The notes under the pieces are model-generated. The model searched no databases. It saw nothing but the letters and a program-made list of their open reading frames with translations, and was not told the origin of the DNA. From the NCBI GenBank assembly GCA_028284225.1, contig JANQSD010000010.1:1-57275 (forward strand): a DNA stretch of 57,275 nucleotides, read 5' to 3'. Positions 52,724 through 57,275 of this stretch are shown here, piece by piece. A program made the position numbers and the translations under genes. Source of the stretch: Arenicellales bacterium. Lineage in GTDB: Bacteria; Pseudomonadota; Gammaproteobacteria; Arenicellales; JAHEKD01. How positions within the stretch are numbered: the stretch's first letter is position 1; every line of letters starts with the position of its first letter.

Positions 52724-53107
52724 TCAGGAATTTTCTAAATATCTTCTTACTGTTGAACTCAAATAATCATATTGCCGCGCATTAGTATCTTGAAATGCTT
52801 CTTCACGGTTAGATGGCAGATTGTCATAATTTATGGGCTCATCGAATTGGCTAATTGTAAAATCTATTGGCTTATTATCGATAAGATTGTAGTAGTGCCA
52901 AAGCCGGACTTCAGGTTTAACCACCCAAGTTTTCACAATCTCGCCACCCAGCAAGTCTTGAGCAACTAAAGCTGTCACACCACATTGCCCCAATGCCGGA
53001 TTACTCACAGTCCATTTTGAGCTTGACGCTAAGCTCCAAGATTGTGCTAGCGCGGTAGAAACGTCTTTAATACTTACTGATCCCATGAAAAATGTACTAC
53101 TTATCAT
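52724..53107 (-). CDS. YunG-like protein
   Basis: A 127-residue protein similar in pattern to the YunG family. It has the early Ala-Gln-Ser-Trp-Ser, the central Gly-Gln-Cys-Gly-Val-Thr-Ala-Leu-Val-Ala-Gln-Asp, and Trp-His-Tyr-Tyr-Asn-Leu-Ile with Asp-Phe-Thr. The Cys, His and Asp could be a catalytic triad (a papain-like arrangement), but activity is unproven. Start ATG 53107; ATG 53086 is also possible. No attC flanks it. Confidence 0.72.
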   Translation of the reverse strand: MISSTFFMGSVSIKDVSTALAQSWSLASSSKWTVSNPALGQCGVTALVAQDLLGGEIVKTWVVKPEVRLWHYYNLIDNKPIDFTISQFDEPINYDNLPSNREEAFQDTNARQYDYLSSTVRRYLENS

Positions 53108-53145
53108 CTCTGTTCTTTAAATTTTCGTATGTTACTACTTTCGCA

Positions 53146-54225
53146 TCACTCAAGATTCCCCAGCGCCTGCGTCGCCTGAAAAATTATCTTTAGTCCAGAT
53201 TCAGTGACTTGCCTACGCCAGGAGGCATCACTGGGACAAAAACATTCCAGAAGCTCTGCTTTTGCGTTCTTGTAGGCAGAGCTAGTCTTGTCGCTATAAT
53301 GATGTGCACGATTTTCAGCCCTAATCGCCCCCAGGACTCGAATCACGTCATAAGTTCCGAATTCTGCCGCCACGAATCGATATTCACGAGATGTAAAGTG
53401 CTTCTGCATCCACTCCCCAAAAGGGCCTGTTGCTTTATATGCAGTCCCTTCCGGCTGATCAAGAGGTTCAACACAGTCTGCTCCAAACGCATCCGTATAC
53501 CAGCCAAGGTTTTTTGATTCCGCACCTTCGGCGAGAAATAATTTATAGCTCGCATAGTCCCCCAAGCCGCTATGTAGGTCAATATGTATTATCTTTTCTG
53601 AAGACCCAATCCAGGCATCGCAGTTGTCATAGATAACGCGGGTTGATTTGCACGGTCTATTACCACCAAAAAACAACCCCTTTGGGTATTGGTACTGCCC
53701 ACCAGCCACCGACTGCTTTAGTGCCTGCAAACCATTACGCCAGATCGTCCACAATGCCTTGAGTTTAAACGGCTCAAATTTCGATGGTGGCGATTCAGGA
53801 TTTAGAAATCCGTTCAGGCTTGCGTAGCCATCAGGGGCACTATTGTAATGGTCTGCATTTGATAGAAAGTTGCGGTTCAGATCAACATTGTCCTCATTGA
53901 AACGCCGAAGCTGTGAAAATCCAAACGGATTTACACTGTGAATCATCACATAGCGCACGTTAGAACGGGCTGATACTTGGTTCAGTTGATTAAGCAGTGC
54001 GCATTGAACAGCCGAACCGAAAAATCCTTCAACGCCATGGACACCTGATGAAATCAGTATCGTCGGCGCACCCTCTTCACCGAGAATAGCGACATCGATT
54101 GCCAACTCTTGTTCAGATTCAACATCAATTTGATAAGAACTGATGGTTGCGCCTGCAGCATGCGCAGCATTCTTGAATCGCTTACGTGCCTGGGTAAATG
54201 TCGATGAAAAGTGATTTGTACTCAA
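53146..54225 (-). CDS. DUF2817 zinc carboxypeptidase-like protein
   Basis: A 359-residue M14-superfamily protein. The zinc ligands are His63-Gly-Val-Glu66 and the His of His-Ile-Asp-Leu-His-Ser-Gly-Leu-Gly. The Asn-Val-Asp-Leu-Asn-Arg-Asn-Phe segment holds the substrate arginine/asparagine, and a Glu-Phe-Gly-Thr near 300 carries the catalytic acid. It starts at TTG 54225. No signal peptide, so it acts in the cytoplasm on peptides or amino-acid conjugates. Substrate unknown. Confidence 0.82.
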   Translation of the reverse strand: MSTNHFSSTFTQARKRFKNAAHAAGATISSYQIDVESEQELAIDVAILGEEGAPTILISSGVHGVEGFFGSAVQCALLNQLNQVSARSNVRYVMIHSVNPFGFSQLRRFNEDNVDLNRNFLSNADHYNSAPDGYASLNGFLNPESPPSKFEPFKLKALWTIWRNGLQALKQSVAGGQYQYPKGLFFGGNRPCKSTRVIYDNCDAWIGSSEKIIHIDLHSGLGDYASYKLFLAEGAESKNLGWYTDAFGADCVEPLDQPEGTAYKATGPFGEWMQKHFTSREYRFVAAEFGTYDVIRVLGAIRAENRAHHYSDKTSSAYKNAKAELLECFCPSDASWRRQVTESGLKIIFQATQALGNLE

Positions 54226-54288
54226 GTTACTACCGTTGATAAACCACTACTACGTTAAATCTCCAAATCGATGTTTAAATTATGCTGG

Positions 54289-54903
54289 CTATATATTTCC
54301 AATACATAACAGTGCTGTAGGTTCAAAATCGCTCGGAAGATCAAGTATTTGTTTCACTCGATCATCATCGAATCCACCAACTAATACCATACCCACTGAC
54401 AAAGCTGTTGCTTGCAGTTGAATGTTTTGTGCTATTGCTCCTGTTTCGATGTATACATAACGCTCCCCTCGTTTATTTACCGGAGGCTGAGCAGAAAAAT
54501 GGTTCATCATCTTTTTTTGATCAGCTACAAGTAGGATAATGGCAGCAGAGTCGCCAACCCAAGGTTGCTCTCCAATAGCCGTTTGCTCCAACACTTCGCC
54601 AAAATGCCCTTCCGAAACCATCTTGATCGCATTGCCTGATTTATCAAACTGATATATACCCGGCTGAATATCGCAGACATTGTTAGCAATAATGTATATG
54701 GAAAAAGGATATTGTTCCTGCGCAGACGGGGCAGTCAATTTAGTTCCTTCTCCTCTTCGACCCTGCCCGGCAAATAAAAGACTTGAGAGATTTTTCAATG
54801 ACAACGGCGATGTTAAGTATTCGCGTTTTGTCTGTCTTTGAATCAGCGCCGAGCTAAGATCCAACGAGCTTGAGTAACAAGGCGTGGGTAATTTTATTTC
54901 CAT
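54289..54903 (-). CDS. SagB/ThcOx-type nitroreductase
   Basis: A 204-residue FMN oxidoreductase of the SagB-type dehydrogenase group. It has the Arg-Gln-Thr-Lys-Arg-Glu-Tyr start (FMN phosphate contact), Leu-Leu-Phe-Ala-Gly-Gln-Gly-Arg, and Glu-Thr-Gly-Ala-Ile-Ala-Gln-Asn-Ile-Gln-Leu-Gln-Ala. In toxin clusters SagB oxidises azolines. Here no partner cyclase or precursor peptide is present, so it is probably a stand-alone reductase. Confidence 0.82.
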   Translation of the reverse strand: MEIKLPTPCYSSSLDLSSALIQRQTKREYLTSPLSLKNLSSLLFAGQGRRGEGTKLTAPSAQEQYPFSIYIIANNVCDIQPGIYQFDKSGNAIKMVSEGHFGEVLEQTAIGEQPWVGDSAAIILLVADQKKMMNHFSAQPPVNKRGERYVYIETGAIAQNIQLQATALSVGMVLVGGFDDDRVKQILDLPSDFEPTALLCIGNI

Positions 54904-54915
54904 GACAGTTGACGA

Positions 54916-55329
54916 TTAAGCCTGGGAGGATTCTGGAAATACCATCTTCACTTTTGGCAGATCACTTGCAACATCGCACCACAGACTGCGTTCTTCATAA
55001 CGCCAGTGCAACGTTGGCGGGTAATCATCGGGATTATCCAACGTGCCTATCAGCAAAGAAATTAAACCATGACCCTCCCATGTCAAAGACGTCCCACACT
55101 TGCTACAAAAACTACGCCCAATTCCCGGCGAAGACTCATAAATACTTCTTTTTCCAGCAAGAAAACTAACTTTGTCTGCCTCAAACACCAGCATCGCAGC
55201 AACCGGCGAACTTGTATGATGGCGGCAACTACTACAATGACAATAACCAATGTATAGCGGATCTCCAATACCTTCATAGCGTATAGCGCTGCACATACAT
55301 CCACCTGCCGGTTTTGCTTGCTGATTCAT
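54916..55329 (-). CDS. GFA-family zinc protein
   Basis: A 137-residue GFA-fold protein with zinc sets Cys11-Met-Cys-Ser, Cys-His-Cys-Ser-Ser-Cys-Arg and Phe-Cys-Ser-Lys-Cys-Gly-Thr. It lies 12 bp upstream of the SagB-type gene on the same strand. It is the third GFA gene of the region and differs clearly from the other two. Substrate unknown. Confidence 0.87.
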   Translation of the reverse strand: MNQQAKPAGGCMCSAIRYEGIGDPLYIGYCHCSSCRHHTSSPVAAMLVFEADKVSFLAGKRSIYESSPGIGRSFCSKCGTSLTWEGHGLISLLIGTLDNPDDYPPTLHWRYEERSLWCDVASDLPKVKMVFPESSQA

Positions 55330-55350
55330 GTCACCTGTTTCTTTATATCC

Positions 55351-55710
55351 CTATCTGTCATTATCAGACCATACCGCTAACTCATTACCACTTGGTTCAA
55401 TAAAATGAAAACGCCTCCCGCCTGGAAAAGAGAAAACAGGTTTACTTATGATACCACCAGCCTCTTGAACTTTATTCAGAGTACCCTCTAAATCAACACT
55501 ATAAAACACCACTAGAGCCGCGCCATTCTCTAATGATGATTTTTGGTCAGATTTATAAAACCCGCCATCAAGCCCTTGATTTGAAAACGCCGTATATTCA
55601 GGACCAAAATCTTCAAATTCCCAACCAAAAACATCTGAGAAAAATTTTTTAGTTGCTTGCAAGTCGCAAGCAGGAAATTCAACATAATTTATTTTTTGAT
55701 GTTGTTTCAC
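55351..55710 (-). CDS. VOC/glyoxalase-fold protein
   Basis: A 119-residue protein of the vicinal oxygen chelate fold: the first beta-alpha-beta unit with Val-Glu-Phe-Pro-Ala-Cys-Asp and Phe-Phe-Ser-Asp-Val-Phe-Gly-Trp, and the second with Asp-Pro-like Glu-Pro-Ser-Gly-Asn-Glu-Leu. Metal ligands are plausible at Glu11 and the C-terminal Glu. It is close to the PhnB/At5g48480 branch. Function unknown. It starts 19 bp from attC 18. Confidence 0.85.
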   Translation of the reverse strand: MKQHQKINYVEFPACDLQATKKFFSDVFGWEFEDFGPEYTAFSNQGLDGGFYKSDQKSSLENGAALVVFYSVDLEGTLNKVQEAGGIISKPVFSFPGGRRFHFIEPSGNELAVWSDNDR

Positions 55711-55728
55711 GATTATCCTCTATTTGGC

Positions 55729-55798
55729 TTGTAACGTTTACACTCTGTCAACAAAACGAGCTTACAAGGCTAAGACCGGCAGAGCAGGCTTGTTATGG
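55729..55798 (-). other. attC 18 (ORF-less cassette)
   Basis: 70 bp, both cores intact: TTGTAAC (55729-55735) and GTTATGG (55792-55798). Same group as attC 8, 11 and 15 (TAACGTTTACACTCTG and CAGAGCAGGCTTGTTATG). On its 5' side is GGAGTAGAAAC-ATG with only 12 codons, ending in the site itself. Confidence 0.88.
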
Positions 55799-55844
55799 TT
55801 CATGTTTCTACTCCAAATATTTTTCTATTTCATCTACTGAATTC

Positions 55845-55872
55845 AGCGGTCAGCTAGATTGACTCGTTAGCA
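55845..55872 (-). other. Partial attC
   Basis: GCGGTCAGCTAGATTGACTCGTTAGCA carries a good core GTTAGCA (55866-55872) and inner bases, but the other core is absent before 55798. It directly follows a 25-codon frame at 55875-55952. Scar of a recombination or deletion. Confidence 0.5.
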
Positions 55873-55874
55873 TC

Positions 55875-55952
55875 CTATTCTTCTGCTTTAAGCACACTAA
55901 TGTACCCTAACGTACCGATGAATTCATTGTCTATTGAATCGATGTAGCTCAT
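55875..55952 (-). CDS. 25-codon fragment in a mini cassette
   Basis: Short frame from ATG 55952 to TAG 55875, reading Met-Ser-Tyr-Ile-Asp-Ser-Ile-Asp-Asn-Glu-Phe and ending Ala-Glu-Glu. It sits between attC 19 and a partial attC. It may be a truncated gene start whose body was lost, or a real micro-peptide. No family recognised. Confidence 0.3.
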   Translation of the reverse strand: MSYIDSIDNEFIGTLGYISVLKAEE

Positions 55953-55974
55953 ATTACGCTCTATCTACTTTGTG

Positions 55975-56051
55975 CCTTAACGTTAGAAAGCAGCGGAGAA
56001 AAAGCCAAACGGAGCGACGGTTTTAACGTACGCTGACCTGTCTTGTTAGTG
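55975..56051 (-). other. attC 19 (zinc-ribbon membrane protein cassette)
   Basis: 77 bp, both cores intact: CCTTAAC (55975-55981) and GTTAGTG (56045-56051). Inner stem GCAGCGGAGAAAAAGCC / GGTTTTAACGTACGCTG. Confidence 0.85.
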
Positions 56052-56054
56052 ATT

Positions 56055-56282
56055 TCATTTAGCTAGAAATAAAAACCAGATTATTACACTAAAAGTAAGT
56101 AATATCACAGAAAGTAAGTATGGGGCTTTTAGTTTAACTCTGCTTAATTGTTTTTGATGTTCATCTTTCAGTTTTACAACTTCACCGTCACTCATATTGC
56201 GACAATGAGAACAAGTTTCTTCATCCTCTGGATATCTCAATCCACATCGTTCACATTTTTTTGAAAAGGTCATTAGAAACAT
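56055..56282 (-). CDS. Zinc-ribbon single-pass membrane protein
   Basis: A 75-residue protein. An N-terminal zinc ribbon has Cys10-Glu-Arg-Cys-Gly and Cys-Ser-His-Cys, followed by a charged linker and one membrane segment (about 54-73). ATG 56282 or ATG 56273 could be the start. Similar small ribbon-TM proteins are frequent in cassettes. Function unknown. The neighbour at 56353-56709 has the same plan. Confidence 0.7.
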   Translation of the reverse strand: MFLMTFSKKCERCGLRYPEDEETCSHCRNMSDGEVVKLKDEHQKQLSRVKLKAPYLLSVILLTFSVIIWFLFLAK

Positions 56283-56294
56283 AAATCTTCAATC

Positions 56295-56351
56295 ACCTAA
56301 CGTCTAAAGCCAACCGACGCATCAGCGGTAGATTGGGCTGCCTTGTTACAT
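56295..56351 (-). other. attC 20 (zinc-ribbon protein cassette)
   Basis: 57 bp, both cores intact: ACCTAAC (56295-56301) and GTTACAT (56345-56351). Inner parts AGCCAACCGAC and GGGCTGCC. Short, like attC 6 and 9. Confidence 0.85.
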
Positions 56352-56352
56352 G

Positions 56353-56709
56353 TCATGCTTTAGGTTGCCTCAGGACTGATGTTTTGACTTCCTTGTTGTT
56401 CCACAAAGAAACAATTAATAAGTGAATTATTGGACATGCGAAAACCAAGATCGAAATTTCAGTTCTATATTGACCCAGTTTTGAATCCGGAGCACTAAAC
56501 CAAGTGAACACACATAAAATCACAACAAACAGCCAAAATATTTCGAAAAGGGTTCTAAGCTGTCTTTCGTTGGTGGATAAAGAACTGGGCTTCAATTTTG
56601 CACCACAGTTGCTACACTTAATTATCCAACACCTAGTATCTCGCCAATCATAATATGAACCGCCTTTATCATTAATATCTTGTTTACAAAATACACAGTT
56701 ATATTTCAT
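56353..56709 (-). CDS. Zinc-ribbon two-pass membrane protein
   Basis: A 118-residue protein. The N-terminal half has two Cys pairs, Cys5-Val-Phe-Cys and Cys-Ser-Asn-Cys-Gly-Ala, of a zinc ribbon, with Cys27 nearby. Two membrane segments (about 57-76 and 83-103) follow and a short basic end. No family recognised. Single-gene cassette. Confidence 0.7.
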   Translation of the reverse strand: MKYNCVFCKQDINDKGGSYYDWRDTRCWIIKCSNCGAKLKPSSLSTNERQLRTLFEIFWLFVVILCVFTWFSAPDSKLGQYRTEISILVFACPIIHLLIVSLWNNKEVKTSVLRQPKA

Positions 56710-56712
56710 AGC

Positions 56713-56785
56713 ATGTAACGCCCCGCATCAGGTGCCGACAAAAAACGTAGCCTTTTGGAGGTCGCTCTGCATGCGCTTGTTAGGC
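56713..56785 (-). other. attC 21 (VOC cassette)
   Basis: 73 bp, both cores intact: ATGTAAC (56713-56719) and GTTAGGC (56779-56785). Nearly the same layout as attC 4, 14 kb away. It is the most attI-proximal site in the window. Confidence 0.9.
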
Positions 56786-56794
56786 GATAGAAAC

Positions 56795-57139
56795 TCAAAG
56801 TTGCCAGAGCCCATGATCATTAGACCCAAGAATATAGATTGCAAATTTCCCTTTCCCCGGAATTTCCATTGGTGGCATGGCTATTTTTGCACCTTCAGCC
56901 TCTATGTTCGCTACGGCTTGCTCGATGTCATTTACGAGCCAATACGGACGAACCACCGGCTCCTCAGTATCGCGCAGCGGGCTTCTTATCCCGACGATTG
57001 AACCATCAGGTAAAGCGCATGTTCTCGCTCCGCCGAGAAACTTATCTGGTTCGCTAAAATTGACGGAATGAGCTATCTCATAAGCTTTGCACACTGCATC
57101 CGCATCGTTAGAAACAATTTCTAAATAGTGAACTTTCAT
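56795..57139 (-). CDS. VOC/glyoxalase-fold protein
   Basis: A 114-residue VOC-fold protein, with the first half Val-His-Tyr-Leu-Glu-Ile-Val-Ser-Asn-Asp and the second half Val-Arg-Pro-Tyr-Trp-Leu-Val-Asn-Asp-Ile-Glu-Gln-Ala and a final Asn-Asp-His-Gly. It resembles the PhnB/lyase-like VOC group in cassettes. Metal ligands are not certain. It starts 2 bp after the stop of a longer open frame, with GGAG before the ATG. Confidence 0.82.
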   Translation of the reverse strand: MKVHYLEIVSNDADAVCKAYEIAHSVNFSEPDKFLGGARTCALPDGSIVGIRSPLRDTEEPVVRPYWLVNDIEQAVANIEAEGAKIAMPPMEIPGKGKFAIYILGSNDHGLWQL

Positions 57140-57141
57140 TG

Positions 57142-57275
57142 CTACTCCTTGATGACCTCCTCACCTAACAGTTTACTAGGCAGCCAACTCCGAATGGTAT
57201 CATGGTGAATTGCCCATGCTTCCCATGCGCATTGAGCCCATTTCATTACTAGTTCTTTGTGCTCATTTGCGGATT
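57142..57275 (-). CDS. 3' end of a gene running in from the right edge
   Basis: Forty-three codons remain open from the right edge to TAG at 57142-57144. The visible part reads Met-Lys-Trp-Ala-Gln, Trp-Glu-Ala-Trp-Ala-Ile and Lys-Leu-Leu-Gly-Glu-Glu. The stop lies 2 bp before the VOC start with no attC between, so the two genes probably share a cassette. I do not recognise it; the Trp-rich helical pattern is not diagnostic. Confidence 0.5.
   Translation of the reverse strand, partial: SANEHKELVMKWAQCAWEAWAIHHDTIRSWLPSKLLGEEVIKE

Larger units (their letters stand above)
41222..57275 (-). mobile_element. Integron gene-cassette array (attI-distal part)
   Basis: Twenty-one attC-like sites of 48-107 bp alternate with mostly single small genes, all on the minus strand. 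Each site has outer cores matching RYYYAAC and GTTRRRY, with inverted inner repeats between. Because attC sites follow their genes on the minus strand, new cassettes enter from the right; the integrase and attI must lie beyond 57275. No integrase is present in the window. The size fits a sedentary chromosomal integron. Sites fall into several sequence groups, so cassettes come from mixed sources. Confidence 0.95.

Noticed and set aside
57163..57180. ACCTAAC followed by ACTAGGC at the right edge as an attC
   Set aside because: Only 18 bp with no inner repeats, and it lies inside an open frame that continues to the edge.
41222..57275. A CRISPR array
   Set aside because: The repeated units are variable, 48-107 bp, palindromic and separated by genes. 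No regular short repeat-spacer pattern exists.

Overview
The window looks like a gammaproteobacterial chromosome of about 40-43% GC. Several gene orders are classic for the class: glnA-glnL-glnG, rho next to divergent trxA and rhlB, lipopolysaccharide-core genes (galE, waaC, waaF) near glnE, and groES-groEL with fxsA. I cannot name the genus from the sequence alone. The layout has three parts: (1) a decayed left edge, (2) about 38 kb of core chromosome, and (3) an integron cassette array that fills the last 16 kb and runs off the right edge.

Left edge (1-1570). The end of a gene and its terminator are followed by two IS66-family transposase remnants. Their right ends face each other across a small secreted-protein gene. 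A well-formed sigma-54 promoter with an upstream NtrC-type operator then leads into glnA.

Core region (1573-41205). The nitrogen-control genes are glnA and the glnL-glnG two-component pair, with the GlnA adenylyltransferase glnE about 20 kb away. Next come nudC, a DUF4870 membrane protein, a 56-residue rubredoxin, prmB, rpmE, rho, trxA, rhlB and pgi. The LPS-core cluster is a WaaG-WaaP fusion gene, galE, waaC and waaF. A heparinase-like polysaccharide lyase and a lipoprotein lie convergently between waaF and glnE. They are followed by a lone GspC-like gene, an ADP-ribose-type NUDIX hydrolase, a large polytopic membrane protein, groES-groEL under a perfect CIRCE operator, fxsA, and a YhhQ queuosine-precursor transporter with a probable preQ1 riboswitch. 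Last is a run of transporters, a LysR regulator and small metabolic enzymes.

Cassette array (41222 to beyond 57275). Twenty-one attC-like sites of 48-107 bp separate small genes. All these genes read on the minus strand, and all the sites point the same way. The integrase and attI should therefore lie beyond the right edge. Thirteen sites keep both simple-site cores. The eight sites with a broken core all fall between 42.3 and 48.7 kb, far from the predicted integrase end. Cargo includes a SIR2-TPR protein (probable NAD-consuming phage defence), a membrane-anchored protein with a HEPN-type RxxxxH motif, a GIY-YIG protein, acetyltransferases, GFA, DUF1428, RidA-like and VOC proteins, a methyltransferase, an ATP-grasp-like enzyme, zinc-ribbon membrane proteins, and a 59-residue membrane peptide. 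A 4.2 kb stretch with seven genes (51563-55728) has no internal attC and may be a multi-gene cassette or a block that lost its sites. The array is the most interesting part of the window.
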